DNA of 64,000 nt from an uncultured Paracoccaceae bacterium (GTDB lineage: Bacteria > Pseudomonadota > Alphaproteobacteria > Rhodobacterales > Rhodobacteraceae): positions 124,001 to 188,000 of the forward strand of contig CATOSB010000006.1 of NCBI GenBank assembly GCA_951812305.1, given 5' to 3'. Below the pieces are notes generated by a model. It was not told where the DNA came from and searched no databases. It was given only the letters and a program-made list of their open reading frames with translations. A program made the position numbers and the translations under genes. Shown here one piece after another: positions 1-9,741 of the stretch. Within the stretch, counting starts at the first letter, position 1. Each line of letters begins with the position of its first letter.

Positions 1-317
1 CTCATGCCCGTCGTGCCGATCACGTGCACGGCGCGCGCCTGTGCGGCCACGCGGGCAAACTCAAGCGTCGCGGCGGGGGCAGTGAAATCCAGCACCGCCT
101 GCGCGAGGGCAAATGGTTCCAGCGGGTCATCCGTAACCGTGATGCCCAGCGCCGCACCGCCCATTGCTTCGCCCAGGTCATTCCCCAGCCAGTCGTGGCC
201 TGCACGCTCTACGGCGCCAACGATCCGCGCCTTGCCGGAATTCTGGACGGTCCGGACCAGCATCTGCCCCATGCGGCCTGATGCGCCTGTCACCACGATG
301 CCCGGTAGTTCCGACAT
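1..317 (-). CDS. dapB: 4-hydroxy-tetrahydrodipicolinate reductase, N-terminal part
   Basis: DapB reduces hydroxy-tetrahydrodipicolinate in the lysine/diaminopimelate pathway. The reverse strand reads [19 protein letters not shown] from an ATG at 317, followed by [18 protein letters not shown] and [14 protein letters not shown]. The N-terminal GASGRMG is the NAD(P)-binding glycine loop, and the other two segments match the DapB family. The frame is open to the window edge, so only about 105 residues are present. It is divergent from rbfA, with about 90 bp between the two starts. The name is confident; the C-terminal catalytic half is outside the window. Confidence 0.9.
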   Translation of the reverse strand, partial: MSELPGIVVTGASGRMGQMLVRTVQNSGKARIVGAVERAGHDWLGNDLGEAMGGAALGITVTDDPLEPFALAQAVLDFTAPAATLEFARVAAQARAVHVIGTTGM

Positions 318-406
318 GTCACGCTCCTGTCTTATTCGCGCTCTCCTCTACACCCTTCCTCAAAAGGCGCAAAGCCCCGCTTGCGCGTGCGCATGAAGGC
401 GCATAG

Positions 407-808
407 ATGGGCGCCATGCCAAAACATGCGCATTCAAAAGAACCAAGCCAGCGACAGCTGCGCGTCGGCGAACTGATCCGCCGCACGTTAAGCGACGTGC
501 TGAACCGGGGTGATATTCACGACCCGGACCTGAACCGCATGTCGATCACTGTCAGCGAGGTACGCGCCTCGCCAGATCTGAAGGTCGCGACAGCCTTCGT
601 GTTACCGCTTGGTGGGTGCGGGCGCGACGAGGCACTCGATGCCCTGCGCCGTAACAAGGGCGAATTGCGCCGCGCGATCAACAAGGGTCTGACGCTGAAA
701 TATTCGCCCGATCTGCGGTTCGTGATCGACGAAAGCTTTGACCGTATGGATGAAACGCGCCGTCTGCTTAGTCAGTACAACGTCCGGCGCGATCTGGACG
801 AGCGCTGA
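407..808 (+). CDS. rbfA: 30S ribosome-binding factor A
   Basis: RbfA is a cold-shock and maturation factor that binds the 30S subunit during late 16S processing. The product is 133 aa, as usual in alphaproteobacteria. It contains the family's [14 protein letters not shown] start, the central [20 protein letters not shown] and the C-terminal [20 protein letters not shown] second in-frame ATG at 416 is an equally possible start. The gene ends 3 bp before truB, a common rbfA-truB pairing, so the two are probably cotranscribed. Confidence 0.93.
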   Translation: MGAMPKHAHSKEPSQRQLRVGELIRRTLSDVLNRGDIHDPDLNRMSITVSEVRASPDLKVATAFVLPLGGCGRDEALDALRRNKGELRRAINKGLTLKYSPDLRFVIDESFDRMDETRRLLSQYNVRRDLDER

Positions 809-811
809 GAC

Positions 812-1717
812 ATGGCGCGGCGCAGGAAGGGTCGGGATATTTCCGGCTGGCTGGTTGTCGATAAGCCCGCGGGCATGACCTCGACCGCAGTGGTGAACAA
901 GGTTCGCTGGGCATTTGATGCCAAGAAGGCTGGTCATGCGGGAACTTTGGACCCCGAAGCAACCGGCGTTTTGGCCGTGGCGCTGGGGGAGGCAACAAAA
1001 ACAGTGCCGTACATTACCGATGCGCTGAAAGCCTATCGCTTCACCGTGCGCTTTGGGCAGGCGACCAATACGGACGACGCAGAGGGCGAGGTGATCGAGA
1101 CCTCGGACGCGCGGCCAAGCGATGAAGAGATCACCGAAGCTCTGAAGGATTTCACCGGCGACATCATGCAGGTGCCGCCGCAGTTTTCAGCCGTCAAGAT
1201 CGATGGTGAACGCGCCTATAAACGGGCGCGTGACGGCGAGGAAATGGACCTGACCGCAAGGCCGCTTTATGTGGATGAGCTTGCCTTTGTGGAGCGCCTC
1301 GATGCGGACCACGCGGCATTGGAAATGGTTTGCGGCAAGGGTGGTTACGTTCGCGCCGTCGCACGTGATCTGGGACGCGCATTGGGGTGTTTGGGCCATG
1401 TCGTTTCGCTGCGCCGGGTCTGGTCCGGCCCGTTTGAGGCCAATGACGGGGTAAGCATCGACGTAATTGACGAATTGGCGAAGTCACCGGACCTTGACGG
1501 TTATCTGCGCCCTTTGGAAGAAGGGTTGGCCGACCTGCCTGAACTGCGCGCCAGCGCTGAGGGCGCGGCGAAAATGCGCAACGGCAACCCGGGGATGGTC
1601 GTGACCAGCAATGTTGAATTCGGCGATGAGGCCTGGGCGAGTTGCGACGGTAAAGCAGTGGCCGTTGGCATCTATCGCTCGGGTCAACTGCACCCAAGCC
1701 GGGTTTTCAACCAGTGA
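812..1717 (+). CDS. truB: tRNA pseudouridine(55) synthase
   Basis: TruB converts U55 of the tRNA T-loop to pseudouridine. The 301-aa product has [12 protein letters not shown] and then [12 protein letters not shown], whose Asp47 is the expected catalytic aspartate. Further in are [20 protein letters not shown] and [12 protein letters not shown], all family signatures. It starts 3 bp after rbfA, and its stop overlaps the next gene in a GTGA, so rbfA, truB and the DUF1643 gene form a likely operon. Confidence 0.94.
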   Translation: MARRRKGRDISGWLVVDKPAGMTSTAVVNKVRWAFDAKKAGHAGTLDPEATGVLAVALGEATKTVPYITDALKAYRFTVRFGQATNTDDAEGEVIETSDARPSDEEITEALKDFTGDIMQVPPQFSAVKIDGERAYKRARDGEEMDLTARPLYVDELAFVERLDADHAALEMVCGKGGYVRAVARDLGRALGCLGHVVSLRRVWSGPFEANDGVSIDVIDELAKSPDLDGYLRPLEEGLADLPELRASAEGAAKMRNGNPGMVVTSNVEFGDEAWASCDGKAVAVGIYRSGQLHPSRVFNQ

Positions 1718-2220
1718 TCACGCGGCACCACAGGAAAGGCGATGCCGCCTCGACCGCGGTTTATTCCGATTGCGAGCGGTACCGGTATCTGCTGACCCGT
1801 GTCTGGAATGATGCGGGGCGCAGGGCGCTGTTCATCATGCTCAACCCGTCAACCGCGACTGAGGTTCAGAACGACCCAACCGTGGAACGCTGTGAACGCC
1901 GCGCGCGGGCGCTTGGATTCGGCGCATTTAGGGTGACGAACATATTTGCCTGGCGGGACACCGATCCAAAGGCATTGCTGCGCGCCGTGGAGCCCGTCGG
2001 TGAGGCGAATGACAAGACCATTCTGGACAGCACCGGTTGGGCAGACCAGATCATTTGCGCATGGGGCGCGCATGGCGCGCATCTGGATCGCGGAGCGGCA
2101 GTTGCCGCAATGCTGCGCGGCACTGATTTGCCACTGTTTCACTTGGGTTTGACCAAGGCGGGACACCCCAAGCACCCGCTCTACATCGGCTACGCAGTGA
2201 AGCCCGAACCCTGGGCTTGA
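1714..2220 (+). CDS. DUF1643 domain protein
   Basis: The 168-aa product matches the DUF1643 family, whose biochemical role is not established. Family-like segments are [20 protein letters not shown] followed by LNPSTA, then [23 protein letters not shown] and the C-terminal [15 protein letters not shown]. No signal peptide or membrane segment is visible. The GTG start overlaps the truB stop (GTGA), suggesting translational coupling. Confidence 0.85.
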   Translation: MITRHHRKGDAASTAVYSDCERYRYLLTRVWNDAGRRALFIMLNPSTATEVQNDPTVERCERRARALGFGAFRVTNIFAWRDTDPKALLRAVEPVGEANDKTILDSTGWADQIICAWGAHGAHLDRGAAVAAMLRGTDLPLFHLGLTKAGHPKHPLYIGYAVKPEPWA

Positions 2221-2300
2221 AGTTGCTTTGAGGCCAATTAGGACACGTCGGAAAGTGGCCTGAAGCGGACTTTTACTCACGTCCCCACCAAACCACCTTG

Positions 2301-2474
2301 TTGGCGGCCATTGCCTGCCCGTGGGATGGCGATGCAACATCTCAACGGCGCGCTTTATGCCAGCAAAGTCCGAACGAACTCAATGGATTGCACTTGCCTC
2401 AAACAACCGCCAGCCCGTCGGGACGGGCAGGCGATGGCCGGGGCGCTGCGCGCTGTTAACCCGGCTGGGGTGGC
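2301..2474 (+). repeat. R1 intergenic repeat, copy A (subtype I)
   Basis: This is a roughly 170-bp element, nearly identical to the inverted copy at 44959-45131. It begins around TTGCCTGCCCGTGGGATGG and carries the inverted counterpart GACGGGCAGGCGATGG near its right end, followed by GCTGTTAACCCGGCTGGGG. It lies between a rightward gene and a leftward gene. It has no convincing coding potential. It is one of the best-preserved members of the R1 family. Confidence 0.8.
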
Positions 2475-2530
2475 ATGTTTGGAAGGCAGATTCAGCCAAA
2501 AAACGACGCTCACACATTCGCCCGACGGGA

Positions 2531-4222
2531 TCATCCCACCGGCCCTGCCGGGAAAACATCCGGCGCCACCTCGACATATATGTCGGACAGGGTCGCCTCC
2601 GGTGCGCCAAGCAGTGTGACGATGTGATCACCGTTGACAAAGACCAGACCATCGTCGCCATCGTCAGACGCACGTATTTCTACGTCGGGTTCACCATTCT
2701 CGCCGATTTGCGGATTGAGTTGAACGCGCAGAAAATCCTCGCCAATTTCGAAGTCGGTGATTTCCGGGACCGCGCCGGAATCAGCACCGTCGAAATAAAG
2801 CCAGAACTGATCGGCGCCCGCCCCGCCGGATGCGGTGTCGGCCCGGTCAAAAATCAATGTATCGTCGCCTTCGCCACCCGACAGGCTGTCCGCGGCATTA
2901 TCCAGATGCCAGCCAAATTCATGATGTTCGGCGACGGCGCTTTCCTCGTTGCGCCCAAGATGGTCGATCACGTCGTCACCAGTGCCACCAAACAGGCTGT
3001 CTGCGCCGTAACCACCGCGGATCACATCGTTGCCACTGCCGCCGCCGATTGTGTCGTCGCCAACACCCAATGCCTCGTGCTCGCCACCTTCAAGCGTGTC
3101 GTCCCCGGCACCGCCGACCAGCAGGTCATCATCAGCACCACCATGCAGGAATGCACCGGTTTCATTGGCAATCAGTTGATCATCGCCGTCGCCACCCAGC
3201 AACGCGGCGGCACCTTCACCCGCGACAAGCGTATCATCGCCTTGCCCGCCATATGCGAATGCGGCTTCGTCTCCGGTTTGCACAAGGTCATTCCCGGCGC
3301 CCGCATCCAGAACCTCAATCGGTGCGTCAGAGGTAATCACTGGCGTCCCTTCCGCTGTTGCAATTTGACCGGCCCCTGTGCCTGCTACACCGTCATCCGC
3401 CAATTGCGTGACATCATCACCAGCGCCGAGGGTTGTTTCGACCACGCTGCTGGCTTCAGCCTGCAAAAGCGCGGATTGCATTCCGGCTTCGCCAACGCCG
3501 GAATCGGCGAGAATTCCGGTCAGCGTCTGATCCGCTTCTTCTCCCAGTGGTATGGCACCCGGCGGCGTAGGTTGAATTACTTCCGTCACCGGATCCAGCA
3601 GATGCTCCTGATCGGGCAAGTCGGGATCCAGCGGGTCCAGCACAGGACCGCCGTCATCTTCGGGGCCGGGCTCATCGGGCGAATCCGGGTCGTTCGGGCC
3701 GATTGCCACCGGTTCGGATTCATCCGAAATCTTGGGCAGCACCTGCGCCATCTGAACCGCATCATCAAGGGACAATTCAAGGAAACTCCCCTCTTCTGTC
3801 TGTTCAAGGCGCAGAATGATGTCACCACCCGGAAGCGATCCGAGTTCGGGAAATGCCAGAGTTGTGGTTGCGTTCGCCGCAGTTGAAAACGATACAACCG
3901 ATCCCGTTTCATCGGATGCCTGATCAAAGTAAATCGGGCCTTCAACGCTTGATAGATCGACCAGAACCAAATCATGGTCGGGTTCAAAGTCATTGAACAT
4001 CGATGTCCCGGGTGTCGGATCGATCTGATGAAAATCGCCATCGAATTCGACGCTTTCGATTCCCGGTTCGCCCAACGCCTCCAGAATCCCGCCGCCCTCA
4101 ACAGGAACTGGTGCGGTTCCCTGTGCGCTGGCCTGAGCATCGCCGGAATCAGTATCTTCGCCTTCAAAAAACGGCATGGCCGCCAAAGCCAAAAGCCCCA
4201 ACAGTATCAATGTTGCCAGCAT
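2531..4222 (-). CDS. RTX-type calcium-binding repeat protein with N-terminal membrane segment
   Basis: This 563-aa acidic protein has hemolysin-type nonapeptide repeats (GGxGxDxxx) in its C-terminal half, for example GGQGDDTLVAGEG, GGDGDDQLI, GGAGDDTLEGG and GGTGDDVIDHLG. In known RTX proteins these fold into a calcium-binding beta roll. The N-terminus, MLATLILLGLLALAAMPFF, is one hydrophobic segment, so the protein is probably anchored or exported by it. The middle is an Asp/Glu/Pro-rich linker. No enzymatic domain is recognised. RTX proteins usually leave by type I secretion, but no secretion genes are adjacent. The function is unknown, possibly surface or adhesion. Confidence 0.8.
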   Translation of the reverse strand: MLATLILLGLLALAAMPFFEGEDTDSGDAQASAQGTAPVPVEGGGILEALGEPGIESVEFDGDFHQIDPTPGTSMFNDFEPDHDLVLVDLSSVEGPIYFDQASDETGSVVSFSTAANATTTLAFPELGSLPGGDIILRLEQTEEGSFLELSLDDAVQMAQVLPKISDESEPVAIGPNDPDSPDEPGPEDDGGPVLDPLDPDLPDQEHLLDPVTEVIQPTPPGAIPLGEEADQTLTGILADSGVGEAGMQSALLQAEASSVVETTLGAGDDVTQLADDGVAGTGAGQIATAEGTPVITSDAPIEVLDAGAGNDLVQTGDEAAFAYGGQGDDTLVAGEGAAALLGGDGDDQLIANETGAFLHGGADDDLLVGGAGDDTLEGGEHEALGVGDDTIGGGSGNDVIRGGYGADSLFGGTGDDVIDHLGRNEESAVAEHHEFGWHLDNAADSLSGGEGDDTLIFDRADTASGGAGADQFWLYFDGADSGAVPEITDFEIGEDFLRVQLNPQIGENGEPDVEIRASDDGDDGLVFVNGDHIVTLLGAPEATLSDIYVEVAPDVFPAGPVG

Positions 4223-4475
4223 ACCATTTTCCGCGACAGCCCCCGGTTTTCCCCGCTGGCAATATCGAACATATCGGGAACACTCTCAATTCATTTCGCT
4301 GAAACTGGTTAACGGGCGTTCCGTTTTCGGGTCGTCAGAAAGGGCTTTGCATCTGTGGCGATCTTCGCTATATGCGCGGCTTCGGCGGCAAATTTGCCGT
4401 CGGAATCAACTCCACGGGCCCTGCTGGACGACATCCCGGCTTGCGCCATAACCCTTTTCCAAAAAGGAGACCCCG

Positions 4476-4745
4476 ATGTCGATATCTGCTGAAGACAAAG
4501 CACGCGTGATCAAGGAATTCGCAACCAAAGACGGCGACACGGGATCGCCGGAAGTACAGGTTGCCATCCTGACCAGCCGGATCAACACGCTGACCGAGCA
4601 TTTCAAAAGCCATAAGAAAGACAACCACTCTCGTCGTGGGTTGTTGAAGCTGGTGGCCCAGCGCCGGAAACTTCTGGACTATACCAAAGCCAAGGACGAG
4701 GCCCGTTATCAGGACCTGATCAAGCGTCTGAGCATCCGCCGCTAA
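4476..4745 (+). CDS. rpsO: 30S ribosomal protein S15
   Basis: S15 binds 16S rRNA helices 20-22 and nucleates the central domain of the 30S subunit. The 89-aa product is the exact family length and contains [34 protein letters not shown] and [11 protein letters not shown] strong AAAGGAGA lies upstream of the ATG. A rho-independent terminator follows directly. In many bacteria rpsO is next to pnp; here two genes separate them. Confidence 0.97.
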   Translation: MSISAEDKARVIKEFATKDGDTGSPEVQVAILTSRINTLTEHFKSHKKDNHSRRGLLKLVAQRRKLLDYTKAKDEARYQDLIKRLSIRR

Positions 4746-4769
4746 AACCAGCCAAACATGTTTTGACGT

Positions 4770-4795
4770 GGGGTCGGTATTGACCGACCCCTTTC
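4770..4795 (+). terminator. Rho-independent terminator of rpsO
   Basis: A perfect 9-bp stem (GGGGTCGGT / ACCGACCCC) with a 4-nt loop is followed by a short T run. It sits 25 bp after the rpsO stop. Confidence 0.85.
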
Positions 4796-4832
4796 CCATG
4801 CGCTTTTCTTGGTCAATCCAAGGGAAAGCGAC

Positions 4833-5553
4833 ATGCTTGCGACACTAAAGGTTTTGGTAAACATGGGCGGGCTGCAGCGGCTGGCGCCGTTTTGGCTTTC
4901 GGCCCTCATTGCCCTGATCGTCTGGTTATCGCCGCTTCTTGTCTTGGCCGTCTTATACGGGTTCTTCGCCCAGTTCATCGTCGAGTACGTCATGCACCGG
5001 TTCCTTTACCACCGGGAGCCGCCGGACGAGCAGGGCGTTTTCAACGATCTTTACCGGACCCATATCGGGCATCACGAATTTCCGAACGATCCCGAGTTTT
5101 TTTACGGGCGGCGATCACTGGTTCGCGGTGCGGTTCGGGTTGGTGTCGGTTGCCCTTCACACGCTGATCCTGTGGCCGTTCCTGGGTTTTGGCACGGCCT
5201 TGTTGACGGCATGGGTGGCGCTGTGGTTCGGCTCTGTCAGCGCGTTTGCGTTCTACGAATACTGCCACACGCTGGCACATCTGAAAGTGCCGAAAGGCTG
5301 GTTCGGGCGAAAGATTACGCATGAACATTTGCGGCATCACTTCAACGATCATGAATCCAATTACCATGTCAGTTTCGGCATGGGCTGGATCGACCAAATG
5401 TTTGGCACGACCTATGACCGCGAGGTTGCGCAGGAAAGGTTTGATCCCGAAACCATCCTGTCGATGGGCATGGATCCAGAGGATTTGCGGTTGGTGACGG
5501 CACGCAAGGCGTTTGGTATCAATCGGATGCCAAGGATGCGCCGGGAGGCCTGA
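4833..5553 (+). pseudogene. Sterol desaturase / fatty acid hydroxylase family gene, frameshifted
   Basis: Members of this membrane family are di-iron oxygenases with clustered histidines. The first frame (ATG at 4833 behind AGGGAAAG) has two membrane segments and then HRFLYHREPP and HIGHHEFPNDPEF. At a run of seven T (5097-5103) the reading frame changes. The continuation in another frame reads TGGDHWFAVRFGL, membrane segments, YCHTLAHL, HLRHHFNDHESNYH and FGMGWIDQMFG up to 5553. Six T would restore one uninterrupted protein of about 240 aa with all His motifs. The call is therefore either a one-base insertion in the strain or a homopolymer sequencing error. The downstream DUF1801 gene starts 4 bp later. 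Confidence 0.8.
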
Positions 5554-5556
5554 ACG

Positions 5557-5913
5557 ATGAGCACCGAAAAAGTCGATACCTGGATGGATAGTTATGACAA
5601 CCCGATGAAGAAGGTTGTTCAGGCGATGCGCAAGGTGATCATGGCCGACGAACGGGTCACCGAAGACATCAAGTGGCAGGCGCCGACCTTCATGTACAAG
5701 GGCAATATCGCGAGCTTCTTTCCACGGTCGAAGAAACACGCCTCACTGATGTTTCACAAAGGGGCTGAAATACCGGGTGTTTTTCCAAACCTTGAGGGGG
5801 ACGGGAAGGAGTCCCGGTCGTTCAAGGTGGCGAGCCTTGACGACTTGGAGGCGAAGAAAGACGAACTGACGGCGATCGTGAATGCGTGGTGCGCGCTGCG
5901 CGACGGAGGGTGA
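5557..5913 (+). CDS. DUF1801 domain protein
   Basis: The 118-aa cytosolic product has the DUF1801 (YdhG-like fold) pattern: a helical MDSYDNPMKKVVQAMRKVIM start, the conserved DIKWQAPTFMYKG core, then SLMFHKG and a C-terminal helix ending in VNAWCALRD. The family has no firmly known biochemical role. It lies 4 bp after the sterol-desaturase-like gene and may be cotranscribed with it. Confidence 0.8.
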   Translation: MSTEKVDTWMDSYDNPMKKVVQAMRKVIMADERVTEDIKWQAPTFMYKGNIASFFPRSKKHASLMFHKGAEIPGVFPNLEGDGKESRSFKVASLDDLEAKKDELTAIVNAWCALRDGG

Positions 5914-6031
5914 CGCATTCTTGCCGTGCGCGGCGCCTGACCGGGGGCTGGCGCAGCAACGTCTGATGTTGGCATTTTTATCTTGCAACGTACATCTTCT
6001 ATCGAAATGGTGCGTGCACCTCGCACAAGCG

Positions 6032-6099
6032 CCAGACCGCCGGACCGGTCAGGCGCTCGGCACGGCGGCGAGGCTTTGGCCTCGCCTTGATTCCGTGCC
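6032..6099 (+). repeat. Partial R1-like repeat
   Basis: A degenerate fragment resembles the right arm of the R1 repeats: CGCCAGACCGCCGGACCGG, then a TCAGGCG turn, and ending in GCCTTGATTCCGTGCC. Full copies end in a similar GCTTGATTCCGCGCG. It occupies the non-coding space between the DUF1801 gene and pnp. Confidence 0.45.
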
Positions 6100-6190
6100 A
6101 GTGACGCCCACAACACCAGTTAGAAAACAAAGGTTTCCAAACCTTCAAATCCCGTGTATGCGCCAACACATCTGAAAACGTGACGCTTTA

Positions 6191-6279
6191 GACCCCGGCG
6201 CATGGAAAGATATTGGGGTCGGTGGCAATGGGGCCACCAATGAAAACGGAGGACCCGGGATGGGCCTGGGAGTGCCTCC
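6191..6279 (+). promoter_or_regulatory. Structured 5' leader of pnp (three hairpins)
   Basis: Three consecutive potential stem-loops precede pnp: GACCCC/GGGGTC (6191-6220), GGTGGC/GCCACC (6221-6238) and GGAGG/CCTCC with an inner CCC/GGG (6248-6279). The last ends just before the AAAGGA ribosome-binding site. In enterobacteria the pnp leader hairpin is cut by RNase III and the message is then repressed by PNPase itself. A similar role here is inferred from position only. Confidence 0.5.
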
Positions 6280-6294
6280 AAAAGGATACGATAC

Positions 6295-8427
6295 ATGTTT
6301 GATATAACGACAAAGTCCATTCAGTGGGGCGAGGAAACGCTTACGCTGGAATCAGGAAAAGTTGCGCGACAGGCCGACGGTTCGGTCATCGCCACATTGG
6401 GCGAAACATCGGTGATGGCCAACGTCACCTTCGCCAAATCCCAAAAACCCGGGCAGGATTTCTTCCCGCTGACGGTTCACTATAACGAGAAATATTATGC
6501 CGCCGGCAAAATCCCGGGCGGATTCTTCAAGCGCGAGGCGCGCCCGACGGAAAAAGAGACGCTGACAAGCCGTCTGATCGACCGTCCGATCCGCCCGCTG
6601 TTTGTACCCGGCTTCAAAAACGAGGTTCTGGTGATCTGCACCTGCCTCAGCCACGATCTGGTCAACGACCCCGACATGGTCGCAATGATCGCGGCGTCTG
6701 CGGCGCTGACCATTTCCGGCGCACCCTTCATGGGGCCAATCGCTGGCTGCCGCGTCGGTTTCGAGGATGGTGAATACATCCTGAACCCGGAAATCGACGA
6801 CATGCACAAGCTTCGGGAAAATCCCGAGCAGCGGCTTGATCTGGTTGTCGCAGGCACAAAAGACGCCGTGATGATGGTCGAATCCGAAGCGTATGAGCTG
6901 ACAGAAGCGGAAATGCTGGGCGCAGTGAAATTCGCCCATGACAGCATTCAGCCGGTCATCGACCTGATCATCGATCTGGCCGAAGATTGCGCGAAAGAGC
7001 CGTTTGACTATCAGCCTGCCGATTACAGCGATCTTTACGATGCTGTGAAGACCGCAGGCGAAGACAAGGTTCGCGCGGCTTATGCAATTACCGACAAGCA
7101 GGAACGCACCACGGCTGTCGCCGACGCGAAAGACGCCATCAAAGAGGCGCTGAGCGAAGAGCAGCTTGAAGACGAGAACCTCGGCAATGCGCTGAAAAAG
7201 CTCGAAGCCACCATTCTTCGCGGCGACGTCGTCAAAACTGGCAAGCGTATCGATGGCCGCGATCTGGCCACGGTGCGCCCGATCGTTTCGGAAACCGGCA
7301 TTCTGCCGCGGACCCACGGTTCGGCCTTGTTCACCCGTGGCGAAACGCAAGGGTTGGTCGTGACCACGCTGGGCACTGGCGACGACGAACAGATGATCGA
7401 CGCGCTGCATGGTACGTATAAGTCGAACTTCATGCTGCACTATAACTTCCCGCCCTATTCGGTCGGCGAAGTTGGCCGCTTTGGTTTTACCGGACGCCGC
7501 GAGATTGGTCACGGCAAGCTGGCATGGCGCGCATTGCAGGCGGTTCTGCCTGCGGCCACCGATTTCCCCTACACCATCCGCGTCGTATCCGAGATCACCG
7601 AATCCAACGGCTCGTCCTCGATGGCATCGGTCTGCGGCGGTTCACTGTCGATGATGGATGCCGGTGTGCCGCTGACCGCCCCGGTCGCCGGCGTCGCGAT
7701 GGGGCTGATTTTGGAAGATGATGGCTCTTATGCGATCCTGACCGACATCCTTGGCGACGAAGATCACCTCGGCGACATGGATTTCAAGGTCGCAGGTACC
7801 GAAAAAGGCATCACCAGCCTGCAGATGGACATCAAGGTCGCGGGCATCACGCCTGAGATCATGGAGAAAGCTCTGGCGCAGGCCAAAGAGGGCCGGATGC
7901 ATATTCTGGGCGAGATGGCGAAATCCATCACCGAAGCACAGGATTTCTCGATCCACGCCCCGCGGATCGAAACGATGAACATCCCGACCGACAAGATTCG
8001 TGAAGTGATCGGGTCCGGCGGCAAGGTCATCCGCGAAATCGTGGAAGTGTCCGGTGCAAAGGTCGACATCAACGACGACGGTGTCATCAAGATCGCCTCG
8101 CCCAACGGCGAAGCCATCCAAAAGGCCTATGACATGATCCATGCGATCGTGGCGGAGCCCGAGGAAGGCATGATCTACAAAGGCACGGTCGTGAAGATCG
8201 TCGATTTCGGCGCCTTCGTGAATTTCTTCGGCAAGCGCGACGGTCTGGTGCATGTGTCCCAGATTCTGCCCAAGCGCCTGAACCATCCCTCAGATGTGCT
8301 GAAGGAAGGTCAGGAAGTGTACGTGAAGCTGCTGGGCTTTGACGACCGCGGCAAGGTGCGTCTTGCGATGAAGATGGTCGATCAGGAGAGCGGTGAAGAG
8401 ATCAAAGAAGAGAAAGCCGACGCCTGA
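6295..8427 (+). CDS. pnp: Polyribonucleotide nucleotidyltransferase (PNPase)
   Basis: PNPase degrades RNA 3'-5' phosphorolytically and is a degradosome component. The 710-aa length is normal. The order is two RNase PH cores (first with [20 protein letters not shown], second with [16 protein letters not shown] and [14 protein letters not shown]), a KH domain with its GSGG loop near residue 572, and an S1 domain from about residue 624 ([17 protein letters not shown]). A Lys/Glu-rich tail ends in EEKADA. The start has AAAGGA 9 bp upstream and a structured leader. Confidence 0.97.
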   Translation: MFDITTKSIQWGEETLTLESGKVARQADGSVIATLGETSVMANVTFAKSQKPGQDFFPLTVHYNEKYYAAGKIPGGFFKREARPTEKETLTSRLIDRPIRPLFVPGFKNEVLVICTCLSHDLVNDPDMVAMIAASAALTISGAPFMGPIAGCRVGFEDGEYILNPEIDDMHKLRENPEQRLDLVVAGTKDAVMMVESEAYELTEAEMLGAVKFAHDSIQPVIDLIIDLAEDCAKEPFDYQPADYSDLYDAVKTAGEDKVRAAYAITDKQERTTAVADAKDAIKEALSEEQLEDENLGNALKKLEATILRGDVVKTGKRIDGRDLATVRPIVSETGILPRTHGSALFTRGETQGLVVTTLGTGDDEQMIDALHGTYKSNFMLHYNFPPYSVGEVGRFGFTGRREIGHGKLAWRALQAVLPAATDFPYTIRVVSEITESNGSSSMASVCGGSLSMMDAGVPLTAPVAGVAMGLILEDDGSYAILTDILGDEDHLGDMDFKVAGTEKGITSLQMDIKVAGITPEIMEKALAQAKEGRMHILGEMAKSITEAQDFSIHAPRIETMNIPTDKIREVIGSGGKVIREIVEVSGAKVDINDDGVIKIASPNGEAIQKAYDMIHAIVAEPEEGMIYKGTVVKIVDFGAFVNFFGKRDGLVHVSQILPKRLNHPSDVLKEGQEVYVKLLGFDDRGKVRLAMKMVDQESGEEIKEEKADA

Positions 8428-8456
8428 TAGGCCCTTTAGTCTGAAATTGCCTTTTG

Positions 8457-8487
8457 AGGCCCCGGATGTATGGTCCGGGGCCTTTTG
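8457..8487 (+). terminator. Rho-independent terminator of pnp
   Basis: A 10-bp stem (AGGCCCCGGA / TCCGGGGCCT) with a 7-nt loop is followed by TTTT, 30 bp after the pnp stop. Confidence 0.88.
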
Positions 8488-8567
8488 TGTATAAAGCATT
8501 TCTGTGTTTCAAGTGACAAACGGCTTCTGGCCCGAAGCAGACTCTGCACTGGGCGCCGTTACACGCC

Positions 8568-8694
8568 CCAGTTGGCGGCCAACGCCAGCCCGTGGGGACG
8601 GGCAGGCACCTCTCGGCAGATTTTGCAAGCAAAATCGCCTGCCGGGCAATGGATGGCCGGGGCACTTGCGGTGCTGTTAACCCGGCTTCGGAAT
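8568..8694 (+). repeat. R1 intergenic repeat, copy B (short variant)
   Basis: This truncated R1 member has the right-hand module (CGCCAGCCCGTGGGGACGGG, then CAGGC) and the terminal GGCCGGGGC...GCTGTTAACCCGGCT. The left module is missing. It is interrupted by GATTTTGCAAGCAAAATC, a near-palindrome also present at about 29410. Confidence 0.65.
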
Positions 8695-8781
8695 TGTTTC
8701 AAAATCTATTCTGACCGGAACGCGGCGTTTCCATCCAAACCTGAATCGCTCCGGGGCCGTTACGCCTCCAAAGGACTCTTG

Positions 8782-8803
8782 GAAGAAAAAGCCGACGCCT
8801 GAT
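8782..8803 (+). repeat. Duplicate of the pnp 3' end
   Basis: These 22 bases match the last bases of pnp and its stop (8407-8428) with one mismatch. Both copies encode EEKADA followed by TGA. The segment between them carries the pnp terminator and R1 copy B. Confidence 0.7.
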
Positions 8804-8824
8804 CGGAATTACCTGACATGTTGA

Positions 8825-8856
8825 AATAAGCCCCGCCCAATTGGCGAGGCTTATTT
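8825..8856. terminator. Bidirectional terminator between pnp and the peroxiredoxin gene
   Basis: A near-perfect inverted repeat (AATAAGCC..CGCC / GGCG..GGCTTATT) has an A-rich left and T-rich right flank. It lies immediately 3' of the leftward peroxiredoxin gene and downstream of pnp, as expected for convergent genes. Confidence 0.75.
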
Positions 8857-9510
8857 TCAGCCTGGGTCCGACGTGGTGCGCAGATAGGGAAGTTTCTTTT
8901 CAAACGAGCCGAATTTTGCCTTTGCGTCCTCATCGCTGACCGCCACCGGGATGATCACATCCTGACCGTGTTCCCAGTTTGCCGGTGTCGCGATGCCGTG
9001 TTTGACGGTGGCTTGCAAAGCATCCAGTGCCCGCATGATCTCGGCAAAGTTGCGACCGACCGTCATCGGATAAGTCATTGTCAGCTTCAATTGCTTGTCC
9101 GGGCCGATGATATATACAGAACGAACCGTAGCTGTATCTGCCGGGGTGCGACCGTCTGGCAAATACGCTTCCGCAGGCAGCATGTCATAGGCCTTGGATA
9201 CTTCAAGCGCCTCGTCTGCGACAATCGGAAATCCAACATCGGACCCTCCGACGGCCTGAATGTCATTGATCCACCCGGCGTGATCCTGAACACCGTCCAC
9301 GGACACGCCCATCACTTTGGTGTTGCGCTTGGCCCATTCATCGGCCAGCTGCGCGACGATGCCGAATTCAGTCGTGCAGACTGGGGTGAAATCCTTCGGG
9401 TGCGAGAAAAGGATCGCCCAGCTGTCGCCGATCCACTCGTGAAAGCTGATTGTTCCCTGGCTGGTCTCTGCCGTGAAATCCGGGACCGTGTCATTAATGC
9501 GAAGCGCCAT
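8857..9510 (-). CDS. Peroxiredoxin, 1-Cys (Prx6-type)
   Basis: This enzyme reduces hydroperoxides through one peroxidatic cysteine. From the ATG at 9510, behind a GGAGAGAG site, the 217-aa product contains HPKDFTPVCTTEFG with the peroxidatic Cys45. VRSVYIIGPDKQLKLTMTYP and TVGRNFAEIMRALDALQ follow, typical of the Prx6 subfamily with its long C-terminal extension. The frame stays open upstream across the opposite strand of aqpZ, but the RBS and family length support the start chosen. It is divergent from aqpZ. Confidence 0.9.
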   Translation of the reverse strand: MALRINDTVPDFTAETSQGTISFHEWIGDSWAILFSHPKDFTPVCTTEFGIVAQLADEWAKRNTKVMGVSVDGVQDHAGWINDIQAVGGSDVGFPIVADEALEVSKAYDMLPAEAYLPDGRTPADTATVRSVYIIGPDKQLKLTMTYPMTVGRNFAEIMRALDALQATVKHGIATPANWEHGQDVIIPVAVSDEDAKAKFGSFEKKLPYLRTTSDPG

Positions 9511-9741
9511 AACTCTCTCCTTATCCGTTTTGTTTCCCGACAATTCACACATGGTTCTATCATTATCAATTCGCAACGGCTGAACCGCAGGTTGGCCCGC
9601 AGAGTCCTGCAAAAAGGAAAATGACGCCCCTCGTGGGTGCAAGGCGGGAAATTTTCCCCTTCGCCTGAATTGCGGTTTCGGGCAGAAACGCGACATCAAA
9701 ACGGTGGCGACCCGATCGCCACATGGAAATAGGGGACAGAT

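Noticed and set aside
2301..2474. R1 repeats as CRISPR units or short coding genes
   Set aside because: They are dispersed singly, not arrayed with spacers, and their translated frames differ in every copy.
2321..3886. Long open frame on the plus strand opposite the RTX gene
   Set aside because: It is the complement of the repetitive GC-rich RTX gene, shows no family motifs, and starts inside an R1 repeat.
6120..6180. Possible tRNA from a TTCAAATCC-like T-arm
   Set aside because: No matching acceptor stem, D-arm or anticodon arm can be folded around it.
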